Below are positions 18,025 to 26,540 of a stretch of 64,000 nt of DNA, in pieces; positions within the stretch are counted from its first letter, which is position 1; the number at the start of each line of letters is the position of its first letter. Both the position numbers and the translations under genes were made by a program. The DNA comes from Sphingomicrobium sediminis (GTDB lineage: Bacteria; Pseudomonadota; Alphaproteobacteria; Sphingomonadales; Sphingomonadaceae): assembly GCF_023805295.1 (NCBI RefSeq), contig NZ_JAMSHT010000001.1, positions 1,926,001 through 1,990,000 on the forward strand, read 5' to 3'. The notes below the pieces were generated by a model that was not told the origin of the DNA, did no database searches, and saw only the letters and a program-made list of their open reading frames with translations.

Positions 18025-18354
18025 ATGTGGGCGCTGGTTGCAGCCGGTCTGCTCGGCATGGCCGCGCAACCGGCGTCCAATTCGGGCCTCGAGCCCGGCA
18101 CGGCCGAGTTCGACCTGGCATGTTTTCACGCTGTTCCCTTTTTCATCGATGAAAATCCGCGGTTCCGGAACGACCTTGCCGTGGTCGTCGGATTCTATAC
18201 GGGGCGTATCGATGCGACCTGGGATATCCTGTCGCTCGATGCCGACTGGGAAGTCATGGCCAAACGGTTCGAGGACGGCGAACTGGATTACGATACGGTC
18301 GTGCCCGTGTGCGCGGCCTATATGAGCGTCAAAACCGAATCGATGGTCGAGTAG
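18025..18354 (+). CDS. Small exported protein of unknown function
   Basis: The 109-residue product has a short hydrophobic start (MWALVAAGLLGMAAQPA) that looks like a signal peptide. The mature acidic domain of about 90 residues contains two Cys residues that could form a disulfide. I do not recognise the family. GGAAGG, its likely ribosome binding site, lies inside the end of the cold-shock gene 5 bases upstream, so the two are probably cotranscribed. Its stop lies 1 base from the stop of the converging DNA ligase. Confidence 0.65.
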   Translation: MWALVAAGLLGMAAQPASNSGLEPGTAEFDLACFHAVPFFIDENPRFRNDLAVVVGFYTGRIDATWDILSLDADWEVMAKRFEDGELDYDTVVPVCAAYMSVKTESMVE

Positions 18355-18355
18355 G

Positions 18356-19942
18356 CTATCCCGTCACCATCGCCTGCAGTGTTTCGATCCGGTCCGCCTC
18401 GTGCGCGGGCTTGTCTTTGCGGATGCGGCTGATCCTGGGGAAGCGCATCGCGAGCCCCGATTTGTGACGCTTGCTCAAATGGATCGAATCGAAAGCCACT
18501 TCGAGGACGAGTGACTTCTCCACTTCGCGCACCGGTCCGAATCGATTCAGCGTATTGCGCCGCACGAAGCGGTCGAGCCATTTCAATTCCTCGTCGGTGA
18601 ATCCGAAATAGGCCTTTCCGACCGGGAGCAGGCTGCCATCTTCGGCCCAGCAGCCGAACGTATAGTCCGAATAGATACTGGAGCGCTTGCCCGAGCCGCG
18701 CTGCGCATACATGAGCACGCAATCGGCATTGAGCGGATCGCGTTTCCATTTGTACCACAGGCCGACCTTGCGGCCGGGCACGTAGGGCGAATCCTTGCGC
18801 TTGAGCATCAGCCCTTCGACGCCCGTGTCGCGTGCTTCCTCGCGTAGTGCCTCGAGCTGGTCGAACGTGTCGGCCTCGACCAGTTGCGACAGGTCGAAGC
18901 GGTCGGTGTCGAGCCGTGGCATGAGCTGCTCCAGCCGCTCGCGGCGGACCTGCCACGCCATCGGTCGTACATCATCGCTGCCTTCGATCAGCACGTCGTA
19001 CAGCCGCACGAAGGCGGGCGCCTCGGCGAGCATCTTCTTGCTGACCGTCTTGCGACCGAGGCGCTGCTGGAGCGCGTTGAAGCTGCCGGCCTCGCCGCCC
19101 TGATGGTCGCCGCGCACGAGCAATTCGCCATCGACCACTCCGGCCATGTCGAAGGCTTCGCACACGTCGGGAAAGCTCTGTCCGATATCGTCGCCTGTGC
19201 GGCTGTAGAGGCGGGTCTCGCCGCCTGCGCGCACGAGCTGGACGCGGATGCCGTCCCATTTCCATTCGGCGGCATAGTCGGTGAGGTCGATCCGCTCCTC
19301 ATCCTCGAGCGGATGGGCAAGCATGAAGGGACGGAAGAGCGGGAGGCTGGAGAGGTCGGGCAGGTCGGCGCGTCCCTCGGCCCAGGCGAACAAGGTCTCG
19401 AATGGTGGCTCGAAGGCGTGCCAGACTTCTTCGACTTTCTCGACATCGCGTTCCCACGCCTCGGCCAGCGCAACCTTCGCGAGCCGCGCCGAAATACCGA
19501 CGCGCAGCGCGCCGGTCGCGATCTTGATCAGCGCATAGCGCCCCGACGGGTCGAGCCGGTCGAGCATGGCGGCGAGGAGTAAAGGCGCGTCGGTTTTCTT
19601 GGCGGACTGGAGAGTCTCGACCGCATCCTTGAGGCGGATGTCGTTGGCCGGCGCGTCGTCATAGTCGCGATCCTGATCCCATAGCAGCGCGATCGTCTCG
19701 GCGCTGTCGCCGACATAATCGCGGCTCATCTTGTATAAGACGGGGTCAATCTTCTCCTCCGCCATGGCTCGGATGGCGGCAGGTTTGACGTGCGGAATGT
19801 CCAGCGTGCCCGTCAGCGCGCCCAACGCATAGCCGCGATCGGGATCGGGCGTACTCTTGAGATAGTCGCCGATCCGCCGCAGCTTGGCGTTACGCGACCG
19901 CGTATAAGTGAGGTCGTCCAAGAGTTGGGAGAAAGCGCGCAT
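18356..19942 (-). CDS. ATP-dependent DNA ligase, bacterial ligase-associated damage-response type
   Basis: The 528-residue product has an N-terminal ligase domain, then the adenylation domain with the nucleotidyl-Lys motif EWKWDGIRVQL near residue 230. Later motifs are DGELLVRG and LMLKRKDSPY, and an OB-fold region follows. It seals nicks using ATP and is distinct from the essential NAD+-dependent LigA. It resembles the family usually found with a DEXH helicase, an exonuclease and a phosphoesterase, none of which is present here. The gene follows dps by 38 bases on the same strand. Its start codon lies inside a perfect 10-bp hairpin arm. Confidence 0.9.
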   Translation of the reverse strand: MRAFSQLLDDLTYTRSRNAKLRRIGDYLKSTPDPDRGYALGALTGTLDIPHVKPAAIRAMAEEKIDPVLYKMSRDYVGDSAETIALLWDQDRDYDDAPANDIRLKDAVETLQSAKKTDAPLLLAAMLDRLDPSGRYALIKIATGALRVGISARLAKVALAEAWERDVEKVEEVWHAFEPPFETLFAWAEGRADLPDLSSLPLFRPFMLAHPLEDEERIDLTDYAAEWKWDGIRVQLVRAGGETRLYSRTGDDIGQSFPDVCEAFDMAGVVDGELLVRGDHQGGEAGSFNALQQRLGRKTVSKKMLAEAPAFVRLYDVLIEGSDDVRPMAWQVRRERLEQLMPRLDTDRFDLSQLVEADTFDQLEALREEARDTGVEGLMLKRKDSPYVPGRKVGLWYKWKRDPLNADCVLMYAQRGSGKRSSIYSDYTFGCWAEDGSLLPVGKAYFGFTDEELKWLDRFVRRNTLNRFGPVREVEKSLVLEVAFDSIHLSKRHKSGLAMRFPRISRIRKDKPAHEADRIETLQAMVTG

Positions 19943-19966
19943 GGTGCCTCAACCTTCCATGCGCGC
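19935..19966 (-). promoter_or_regulatory. Hairpin burying the start codon of the DNA ligase gene
   Basis: The arms 19935-19944 and 19957-19966 form a perfect 10-bp inverted repeat (GCGCGCATGG / CCATGCGCGC on the coding strand) with a 12-base loop. The ligase ATG (19942-19940) is in the second arm and the purine-rich ribosome binding site AAGG...GAGG is in the loop. TTTC follows. It can be read as a translational control element or as an attenuator after dps. Confidence 0.6.
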
Positions 19967-19980
19967 CTTTCGCTCCCGGC

Positions 19981-20478
19981 TTAGCCTTTTTGCGCGGCTT
20001 CGAAGAGGAACCAGGCGCGTTCTTCGGCTGCATCGATCCATTCGTCGACCAGCGCGCTGGTGGCATGGTCCTTGGCTTCGTCAGCGACGTCCTTGAGGCT
20101 GCGCAGCGTCTCGACCACGGCGAGATTGTCGTCGCGCAATTCCTTGAGCATGTCGGCGGCCGAGACGAAGTCGGCATCATTGTCGTCGAGCGTCTGGTGA
20201 CGCGAAATGTCGCCGATCGAGCGCAGGGTCGTGTTGCCGGTCTTGCGCACGCGTTCGGCGATCGCATCGGTGACGCCGAGAATGGCGGCCGCCTGCTCGT
20301 CGAACATCAGGTGATAGTCGCGAAAATGCGGGCCCGACACGTGCCAATGGAAATTCTTGGTCTTGAGATAGAGCGCATAGCTGTCGGCCAGCACGCGGTT
20401 CAGCCCAGTTGCCACATCCTCGATCTCGTTCGATTTGAGGTCGGTCGGGGTGGCCAGCTTGTCTACAACATCGTTCAT
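19981..20478 (-). CDS. dps: Dps-family DNA-protecting ferritin-like protein
   Basis: The 165-residue product contains the Dps ferroxidase signature: KTKNFHWHVSGPHF near residue 40, followed by HLMFDEQ about 10 residues later. Dps forms a 12-mer that oxidises and stores iron and coats DNA in stress or stationary phase. The ATG at 20478 has GGAGGG upstream. The open frame extends much further upstream, but that part overlaps the divergent acyltransferase and is not Dps-like. The DNA ligase gene follows, so two DNA-protection functions are adjacent. The 186-base gap upstream holds no clear OxyR or Fur site I could identify. Confidence 0.95.
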   Translation of the reverse strand: MNDVVDKLATPTDLKSNEIEDVATGLNRVLADSYALYLKTKNFHWHVSGPHFRDYHLMFDEQAAAILGVTDAIAERVRKTGNTTLRSIGDISRHQTLDDNDADFVSAADMLKELRDDNLAVVETLRSLKDVADEAKDHATSALVDEWIDAAEERAWFLFEAAQKG

Positions 20479-20664
20479 GTCTTTTCCCTCCAAAATTGGT
20501 TTCACCTCCTCAACGGACGAGGCAGCAGAGGGTTCGACGCAGATTTTCGATTGCTGTAATCGGGCGTACTGTTTGGCGAGGGATTTGCCGCAACATGTAG
20601 GGACGTTGTAGGCTGGCGACATCGAGTGCCGCGTATCGTGAAGCGATCGAGGGGGGCACGGGAA

Positions 20665-21765
20665 ATGGCCGAGGAAAACGGTCCAACCAAGGCAGGGTTC
20701 ATCACCCACCTGCACGCTTTCCGCGGGGTGGCCATCATCTTGATCGTCGGAGCCCATGCGCCGACCATGACGATCTGGGACCTGGGCATGCAGGGCCCGC
20801 TCGACCCCAATCTCGCTTTGGCCGCCGGCGTCGAGGTGATCGGGCACAATTCCACCCTGTTCTTTGCGTTCATCTCGGGCTTGCTGTTTTCGACCATCCT
20901 TGCGGGGCGGGGTTGGGGCCGGTTCTACAAGAGCAAGATCCTCAACGTCCTCTTTCCCTATGCGTTCTTCACGCTGCTGTTCACGCTCTTCCATTGGAAG
21001 TTCGGCCAGAGCCTCCAAGTCTTCTCCGGTGACGTCGGCGCCTATGCCCGCGAAGTCTGGGACAATCTCCTCACCGGCCAAGCCTCGTTCCAGTTCTGGT
21101 ACATTCCGGTGCTCGCCATCCTGTTCGTCCTGACCCCGATCACGGCCTGGACGATGCGGCAGCGATGGGCACCCTTCATTCTCGTCCCTTTGCTGGCCGC
21201 GCCATTGGTCCTGTCGCGCACCTTTCCCGACAATAGTGTCGAGAATGTCGTGGTCTTCCTCGCGCCCTATGCGTTCGGGGTCTGGCTCGGCCTCGATTAC
21301 GAGAAGCGCGTGCGTCACGTGGAGCGCCTGTTCTGGCCGTGCGTCGTGCTGGCCATCGTGGCGAGCATCGCCGCCTATATTCTGTTCTTCAATCACTATG
21401 GGCCGCTGCTGGTACGCGACGAGGATCCGGCCGGGCCGGTCAACTGGTACGAGACAGCGAGCTACGTCCAGAAAATGGCGCTGCTTTGCCTCGTCCTCTT
21501 GTGGCTTCGGGCGCACAGCGACTGGTTGCCGCGTTGGCTGGACCTGTTAGCCATCAACGCGTTCGCCATCTACTTCATGCACGCTTTCCTGCTCTTCAGC
21601 TTTTTCGAATGGGTGAATCTTTTTCTCGATGCGCAGCCGCCCGCCACGGTCCAGATTGCCGTCGGCCTGTTGGCATGGATCGGGGTGCTGGCGGTCTCGC
21701 TGGCCATCAGCGAGGGATTGCGGCGGCTATTGGGCCCGAGATCGAAGATGCTGATCGGGGCCTAA
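20665..21765 (+). CDS. Acyltransferase family 3 membrane protein
   Basis: The 366-residue product begins with THLHAFRGVAIILIVGAHA, which carries the His-X-X-X-Arg-Gly-type start of acyltransferase 3 (OafA/NodX) proteins. About ten hydrophobic segments follow. Such enzymes acylate sugars of surface polysaccharides or other extracellular acceptors; the acceptor is unknown. I chose the ATG at 20665 after GAGGGGGG over an in-frame GTG 13 codons upstream. It stands alone between divergent dps and rpmG. Confidence 0.85.
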   Translation: MAEENGPTKAGFITHLHAFRGVAIILIVGAHAPTMTIWDLGMQGPLDPNLALAAGVEVIGHNSTLFFAFISGLLFSTILAGRGWGRFYKSKILNVLFPYAFFTLLFTLFHWKFGQSLQVFSGDVGAYAREVWDNLLTGQASFQFWYIPVLAILFVLTPITAWTMRQRWAPFILVPLLAAPLVLSRTFPDNSVENVVVFLAPYAFGVWLGLDYEKRVRHVERLFWPCVVLAIVASIAAYILFFNHYGPLLVRDEDPAGPVNWYETASYVQKMALLCLVLLWLRAHSDWLPRWLDLLAINAFAIYFMHAFLLFSFFEWVNLFLDAQPPATVQIAVGLLAWIGVLAVSLAISEGLRRLLGPRSKMLIGA

Positions 21766-21779
21766 GCGCGGCGGATCAC

Positions 21780-21808
21780 TTGACAAAAAGCCGATGCTGC
21801 GACAAAGA
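21780..21808 (+). promoter_or_regulatory. Candidate rpmG promoter
   Basis: A perfect TTGACA (21780-21785) lies about 90 bases before rpmG. A weak -10-like CAAAGA follows 17 bases on. The position directly after the acyltransferase gene fits a separate promoter for the ribosomal protein. Confidence 0.4.
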
Positions 21809-21821
21809 GCCGCTCGATCCG

Positions 21822-21842
21822 GGGCGGCCTCGATTGCCGCCC
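21822..21842 (+). terminator. GC hairpin between acyltransferase and rpmG
   Basis: The arms GGGCGGC (21822-21828) and GCCGCCC (21836-21842) are perfect with a 7-base loop, followed by the T-rich TTATTCTATTCATCTTTT. It could end acyltransferase transcription, or it could be a leader structure of rpmG if transcription starts at the TTGACA promoter upstream. Confidence 0.4.
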
Positions 21843-21876
21843 TTATTCTATTCATCTTTTGATTCGGGAATGACCC

Positions 21877-22044
21877 ATGGCCAAGCCGGCAACCGTCAAG
21901 ATCAAGCTCGTCAGCACCGCTGACACTGGTTTCTTCTACGTGACGAAGAAGAATCCGCGCAATATCACGGAAAAGATGACCTTCCGGAAGTATGATCCGG
22001 TTGCGCGCAAGCATGTCGAATTCAAGGAAGCCAAGATCAAGTAA
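21877..22044 (+). CDS. rpmG: 50S ribosomal protein L33
   Basis: The 55-residue product starts [13 protein letters not shown] and contains [12 protein letters not shown] and [12 protein letters not shown], the signature of bacterial L33. It lacks the zinc-binding Cys pairs, so it is the Cys-minus form. It is a single gene with its own likely promoter. Confidence 0.96.
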   Translation: MAKPATVKIKLVSTADTGFFYVTKKNPRNITEKMTFRKYDPVARKHVEFKEAKIK

Positions 22045-22054
22045 TTGATCTGGC

Positions 22055-22074
22055 GCGCCGCCAGGCTGCGGCGC
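22055..22074 (+). terminator. Hairpin after rpmG
   Basis: A 7-bp GC stem (GCGCCGC/GCGGCGC, 6-base loop) begins 10 bases after the rpmG stop. The following CCCTTCC is a poor U-tail, so termination would be weak or factor-assisted. It also lies between the converging ends of rpmG and the response regulator. Confidence 0.45.
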
Positions 22075-22103
22075 CCTTCCTAGCGAATCGCGATTTCAAG
22101 CGA

Positions 22104-22553
22104 TCATGCAGCGGGGTCGATTTCGGCCCCGTTTTGCGTATCCGCGTCCGGCGTGACGTCGTCGGCGCCTTTTTCCGGGTCGACCGGGCCCGCTTCCAGC
22201 AACTTGTCCACGGTTTCGGCAAACCGCGCGACCGAAATGGGCTTGGAGACATAGGCCTGCGCACCGGCACTACGGATGCGTTCGTCGTCGCCCTCCCCGG
22301 CGTAAGCGGTCACCGCCATGATCGGGACGCGGCACAGCTCCTCGTCCGCGCGCAGACGGCGCATCAACTCCATGCCGTCAATATAGGGCAGTTGGATATC
22401 GGTGATGACAAGATCGGGGTGGAGGTCGCGCGCGACCGCCATTGCATCGCGGCTGTCGCTGACGCCGCGCGTCTCGTGGCCGTGCGCAGTGAGGAGGTCG
22501 CAGAACAGCTTGATGTTCAGCGCATTGTCCTCGACAACCATGATCTTGGCCAC
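22104..22553 (-). CDS. Single-domain response regulator, DivK-like
   Basis: The 149-residue product is a stand-alone receiver domain (MVVEDNALN with the acidic pair, acceptor Asp in VITDIQLPYIDG near residue 53, conserved Lys in YVSKPI near 104). About 25 acidic residues follow. The sequence resembles DivK/CpdR-type regulators that control the alphaproteobacterial cell cycle through protein contacts. The start is a GTG at 22553 with GGGGGAAG upstream. It is divergent from the DUF3572 gene. The DivK assignment is by resemblance; the partner kinases are not in view. Confidence 0.8.
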   Translation of the reverse strand: MAKIMVVEDNALNIKLFCDLLTAHGHETRGVSDSRDAMAVARDLHPDLVITDIQLPYIDGMELMRRLRADEELCRVPIMAVTAYAGEGDDERIRSAGAQAYVSKPISVARFAETVDKLLEAGPVDPEKGADDVTPDADTQNGAEIDPAA

Positions 22554-22596
22554 GTCTTCCCCCTGGAAGCGACTTCACTTGGACCGGCAATAGGCG

Positions 22597-22863
22597 ATGA
22601 CGTCAGAAAATCCAAACGATCCGCACATTTTGGCGCTTCAGGCGCTGGCCGTGACGTTGGGCGAGCAGAAACGGGCTGATCGGCTATTGGCGACAACCGG
22701 GCTCGATCCCGACGACTTGCGGCACCGCGCGAGCGCGCCCGAAGTGCTGTCGGCAACCCTCGCGTTTCTCGAGGCCCACGAGCCCGATCTCGTCGACGTG
22801 GCGGGTGAATTGGGCGTCAAACCGGAACAATTGGTCGCCGCCCACGCTGCCCTCGAGAGATGA
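22597..22863 (+). CDS. DUF3572 family protein
   Basis: The 88-residue helical product matches the small alphaproteobacterial DUF3572 family (ALAVTLGEQKRADRLLATTGL). The function is unknown. It starts a rightward chain; its stop overlaps the start of the HAD gene by 4 bases (ATGA). Confidence 0.75.
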   Translation: MTSENPNDPHILALQALAVTLGEQKRADRLLATTGLDPDDLRHRASAPEVLSATLAFLEAHEPDLVDVAGELGVKPEQLVAAHAALER

Positions 22864-23471
22864 CCAAACCCCTTCTGATCTGCGACTGCGACGAAGTGCT
22901 GCTGCACATGGTCAGCCATTTCCAGGACTGGCTGTCGGCCGACCAGTCGATCCATTTCGACTTCGAGAGCGGCAAGTTCGCCGATGCGCTCATCCGCAAG
23001 GATGGCAGCGTCGTGCCCGAGGCGGAGGTCTGGCCGCTCCTGGAAACCTTTTTCCGCCACGAAATGCATCGCCAGACGCTCGTCCCCGGCGCGCGAGAAG
23101 CGCTCAAGGAGCTGGAGCGGCATGGCGAGATCGTCATCCTCACCAATATCGGTGACGAGGCACACGGCTTTCGCGTCGACCAGCTTGCCAATCTCGGGCT
23201 CCACCATGACGTCGTCACCAATCGTGGCGGGAAGGGGCGTCCGGTACGCGCCTTGCTCGAGAAGCACGTGCCGAGCCATGCCGTCTTCGTCGACGACCTC
23301 GAAGTCCAACACAGCTCGGTCGCCAAGCATGCGCCCGAGGTCAAACGCCTCCACATGGTCGCCGAACCGCGACTGGCCCCTGTCATCCCGCCCGCCGACA
23401 AAGCGCATGCACGGATCGACGATTGGGAGACCGCGACCGGCTGGATCCTCGAACAATGGGAAATCTCATGA
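22860..23471 (+). CDS. HAD-superfamily hydrolase
   Basis: The 203-residue product has the HAD motifs: CDCDEVL (motif I, nucleophile Asp near residue 9), VILTNIG (motif II), a Lys in NRGGKGRP (motif III) and VFVDDLEV (motif IV). It is probably a small phosphatase; the substrate is unknown. It is coupled to DUF3572 upstream (ATGA) and to the SDR gene downstream (ATGA). Confidence 0.82.
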   Translation: MTKPLLICDCDEVLLHMVSHFQDWLSADQSIHFDFESGKFADALIRKDGSVVPEAEVWPLLETFFRHEMHRQTLVPGAREALKELERHGEIVILTNIGDEAHGFRVDQLANLGLHHDVVTNRGGKGRPVRALLEKHVPSHAVFVDDLEVQHSSVAKHAPEVKRLHMVAEPRLAPVIPPADKAHARIDDWETATGWILEQWEIS

Positions 23472-24217
23472 CCAAGACCGCCTTCATCACCGGCGCCACT
23501 AGCGGGATTGGCGAGGCCACCGCGCGCATTCTCGTGAACGATGGATGGAACGTGATCGGGATGGGGCGCCGCAAGGACCGACTCATCGCGCTGGGCAACG
23601 ATCTGGGCGGGGCTTTCCATCCGATCGTCGGCGACATGCGCGATATCGACGACCTGCAGCGCATCGTGCGCCAGCTTCCGGGCAGCTGGGCCGAAGTCGA
23701 CCTGCTCGTCAACAATGCCGGGCTCGCACCGCCGATGGACGATTTCCAGGATGCCGATCTCGAGGCGAATCTGAATGCGATGCACACGAACATGGACGGC
23801 CTCGTCGCGCTGACGCGGGCGCTGCTGCCGACATTGAAGGAGCGGCGCGGGGCGATCATCAACCTGTCCAGCGTGGCGGGCAGCTACCCTTATCGTGGCG
23901 GCGCGGTCTATGGCGCGACCAAGGCCTTCCTGACGCAATTCGGCCTCAGCCTCCGGAGCGACCTTTCGGGAACCGGCGTACGCGTCACCTCGATCGAGCC
24001 GGGCATGGTCGAAACCGAATTCACACTCGTACGAAATGGCGGCGACAAGGCCGCGTCGGATGCGCTCTATGCCGATATGGACCCGATGACCGCCGAGGAT
24101 ATTGCCGCCACGATCCATTGGGTGGCGAGCCTGCCACCGCATCTCAACATCAACCGGCTCGAGCTGATGCCGACCAACCAGAGCTTTGCCGGCTTTGCGG
24201 TGCACCGCGACTCTTGA
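23468..24217 (+). CDS. Short-chain dehydrogenase/reductase (YdfG-like)
   Basis: The 249-residue product has the Rossmann motif TGATSGIG near residue 8, NNAG near 88 and the catalytic YGATK near 150, and ends without a signal. It resembles YdfG-type NADP-dependent 3-hydroxy acid dehydrogenases (Leu-Met-Pro-Thr-Asn-Gln near the C-terminus). The ATG at 23468 overlaps the HAD stop. An earlier in-frame start would overlap the HAD gene and lacks support. Confidence 0.88.
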   Translation: MTKTAFITGATSGIGEATARILVNDGWNVIGMGRRKDRLIALGNDLGGAFHPIVGDMRDIDDLQRIVRQLPGSWAEVDLLVNNAGLAPPMDDFQDADLEANLNAMHTNMDGLVALTRALLPTLKERRGAIINLSSVAGSYPYRGGAVYGATKAFLTQFGLSLRSDLSGTGVRVTSIEPGMVETEFTLVRNGGDKAASDALYADMDPMTAEDIAATIHWVASLPPHLNINRLELMPTNQSFAGFAVHRDS

Positions 24218-24249
24218 CCGCGTCGCGCCGCCGCGCCAAGCCAACGTGC

Positions 24250-24711
24250 ATGAGCATTTCCAAGCGCCTTGAAGAGCTGAGCATCAAGCTGCCGGCTCCC
24301 GCCAAACCCGTCGCCTCCTACCTTCCTGCCGTGGAAGCGGGCGGTTTCCTCCATATTTCGGGCCAGATCTCGATGAACGAGGATGGCTCGCTGATCGTCG
24401 GTCGGCTGGGCGAGGATTATAATGTCGAGCGCGGGCAGGCCGCGGCGCGGCGCTGCGGCATCATGCTGATCGCGCAGATGCAGGCAGCGCTTGGCGACCT
24501 CGACCGGGTCGAGCGCATCGTCAAGCTGGGCGGCTTCGTCAATTGCACAGAGGATTTCGTCGACCAGCCAAAGGTGGTGAACGGCGCGAGCGACCTCATG
24601 CAGGAAGTGTTCGGCGAGGCCGGGCGCCATGCGCGCAGCGCGGTCGGCGTCAATACGCTGCCGCTGGGCGTTGCGGTCGAGGTCGATGCGATCGTCAAGA
24701 TCCGCGACTGA
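24250..24711 (+). CDS. RidA family protein (long YjgF form)
   Basis: The 153-residue product belongs to the RidA/YjgF/UK114 fold (LHISGQISMNEDGS, YNVERGQAAARRC, RSAVGVNTLPLGVAVEVDAI). RidA proteins hydrolyse reactive enamines and imines such as 2-aminoacrylate. This longer subgroup often lacks a proven activity. It begins 32 bases after the SDR gene and belongs to the same rightward string. Confidence 0.9.
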   Translation: MSISKRLEELSIKLPAPAKPVASYLPAVEAGGFLHISGQISMNEDGSLIVGRLGEDYNVERGQAAARRCGIMLIAQMQAALGDLDRVERIVKLGGFVNCTEDFVDQPKVVNGASDLMQEVFGEAGRHARSAVGVNTLPLGVAVEVDAIVKIRD

Positions 24712-24730
24712 TCCACTCGATCCGGGGCCG

Positions 24731-25408
24731 ATGGGGTTTGCCCATCGCGGCCTGCACGATTCCGAAATTCCCGAAAACAGTCTTGCTGCAGCGCGCGCTG
24801 CCATGGAGATTGGGGCGGGCATCGAGTGCGATGTCCAGCTGTCGGGCTGCGGCACGGCAATGTTGTTTCACGATGCCGACGGCAAACGACTGTGCGGCGA
24901 GCCTCGATCGGTCGGCGACACGAGCGCCGAGGCGATGCGCGGCTGGCGATTGCTGGACACCGACGAACCGGTCGTGCCGCTCGCCGAGCTTCTCGACCTG
25001 ATCGACGGACGCGTGCCGTTACTGGTCGAGATGAAGCGCGTGCACGGCAATGCCGAGCGGATCGCCGCAGCCACGGTGCGCGCGCTGGGCGACTATGCGG
25101 GACCGATCGGGCTGATGAGCTTTTCCTCGCGCGCGATGCGGATGGTCCGGCGGCTTGCCCCTGATGTCCGGCGCGGGCTGGTCCTTTCGGGTCGCGAAAC
25201 CCCGATCCTGCGTTGGGACAAGATGCGCCGAGCCCGGCCAGACTTCCTCGCCGTCAAAGTGTCTATCCTGCACCAGCCCTGGGTGGCGGCAGCGCGCGCG
25301 GACGTGCCCGTCTACAGCTGGACGGCCCGCACGCCTGAGGACATCGGACAGGTTGCGCAATTTTCCGATGCCCCCATTTGGGAAGGTGATGGACACCCCC
25401 GCATCTGA
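24731..25408 (+). CDS. Glycerophosphodiester phosphodiesterase family protein
   Basis: The 225-residue product has the GDPD signature AHRG...PENS (residues 4-20) with the acidic GIECDVQ near 38 and the second His in LFHDADG. These coordinate the metal and cleave glycerophosphodiesters to glycerol 3-phosphate and an alcohol. There is no signal peptide, so it probably acts inside the cell. I chose the ATG at 24731 just before the catalytic motif; the frame extends upstream into ridA without family resemblance. The 3' end overlaps the next gene by 20 bases. Confidence 0.9.
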   Translation: MGFAHRGLHDSEIPENSLAAARAAMEIGAGIECDVQLSGCGTAMLFHDADGKRLCGEPRSVGDTSAEAMRGWRLLDTDEPVVPLAELLDLIDGRVPLLVEMKRVHGNAERIAAATVRALGDYAGPIGLMSFSSRAMRMVRRLAPDVRRGLVLSGRETPILRWDKMRRARPDFLAVKVSILHQPWVAAARADVPVYSWTARTPEDIGQVAQFSDAPIWEGDGHPRI

Positions 25409-26540
25409 TCCCGTCGCCCGGCTCGTGCCGGCGATCGACATGATCGAGGCAGCGCGCTGGGACGCGCTGGCGGGCGGCAGCGACCCCTGCGTCAGCCACG
25501 CTTTCCTGTCGCTGCTCGAACGCTCGGGCAGTGTGGGTGATGGCAGCGGCTGGTCACCGCTCCATGTCGCGGTCGAGCGCGATGGCGAGACACTCGCAGT
25601 CGCGCCGGCCTATCTCAAGAGCCACAGCCAGGGCGAATATGTGTTCGATCATGGCTGGGCCGATGCCTACCAGCGCGCCGGTGGCGACTATTATCCAAAG
25701 CTGCAGGTCGCCGCGCCTTTCACCCCCTGTCCGGGACCAAGATTGCTGGGGGAGGAAAAGGCGACGCTGATCGCGGCGCTGGAAACGATCGCGCGGCAGA
25801 ATGGCCTGTCGGGCGCCCATGCCACTTTCATCGACGAGGCAGATCGCGCCGCTTTCGAAGCGCGCGGCTGGCTGATCCGCGAGGGGCTGCAATTTCACTG
25901 GTTCAATCGCGATTATGCGAGCTTCGACGAGTTCCTTGGCACCTTGGCCAGTCGCAAGCGCAAGTCGATCCGTAAGGAGCGGGCGCGTTCGGTCGAGGGG
26001 TTGGAGATCGAAACGCTCCGCGGTGCCGAGATCGGCGCCGAAGCGGTGCAGGCCATGTGGATGTTCTACCAGGACACCGGCGCGCGAAAGTGGGGCCGCC
26101 CCTATCTCACCTACGACTTTTTCGCCGGGATGGTGGAGGCGATGGGCGACGACTTGCTTCTCTTCCTTGCGCGCGAGGACGGGCTGCCGGTCGCAGGTGC
26201 GCTCAACCTAGTCGGCGAGGATACGCTTTATGGGCGTTATTGGGGCACGATCATCGACAAGCCCGGCCTGCATTTCGAGCTGTCCTACTATCGCGCCATG
26301 GACTGGGCGATCCAGAACGGATTGAAGGTCGTGCAGGCCGGCGCACAGGGCGAGCACAAGTTGCTGCGCGGCTACGAGCCGGTGCGCACCTATTCGGCGC
26401 ATTACCTCCCCGATCCGGGCTTTAGGGCTGCAGTGGCGCAATTCCTCGAGGGCGAGAAGCAGGCGGTGGCGCAGGAACTGGAATGGGCGCGAGACGCGCT
26501 GCCCTACCGCTCGTCGGACGCGTCGAACACCGCGACCTGA
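25389..26540 (+). CDS. FemAB-like N-acyltransferase (PF04339-type)
   Basis: The 383-residue product matches the GNAT/FemAB-like proteins once called DUF482, with the conserved segments FDHGWADAYQRAGG, KLQVAAPFTPCPGPRL and LASRKRKSIRKERA. A role in aminoacyl or acyl transfer to cell-wall or small-molecule acceptors is inferred from the fold only. The ATG at 25389 has GGGAAGG upstream and lies inside the end of the GDPD gene, so the two are coupled. The 3' end overlaps the converging isoaspartyl peptidase by 37 bases. Confidence 0.85.
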   Translation: MDTPASDPVARLVPAIDMIEAARWDALAGGSDPCVSHAFLSLLERSGSVGDGSGWSPLHVAVERDGETLAVAPAYLKSHSQGEYVFDHGWADAYQRAGGDYYPKLQVAAPFTPCPGPRLLGEEKATLIAALETIARQNGLSGAHATFIDEADRAAFEARGWLIREGLQFHWFNRDYASFDEFLGTLASRKRKSIRKERARSVEGLEIETLRGAEIGAEAVQAMWMFYQDTGARKWGRPYLTYDFFAGMVEAMGDDLLLFLAREDGLPVAGALNLVGEDTLYGRYWGTIIDKPGLHFELSYYRAMDWAIQNGLKVVQAGAQGEHKLLRGYEPVRTYSAHYLPDPGFRAAVAQFLEGEKQAVAQELEWARDALPYRSSDASNTAT

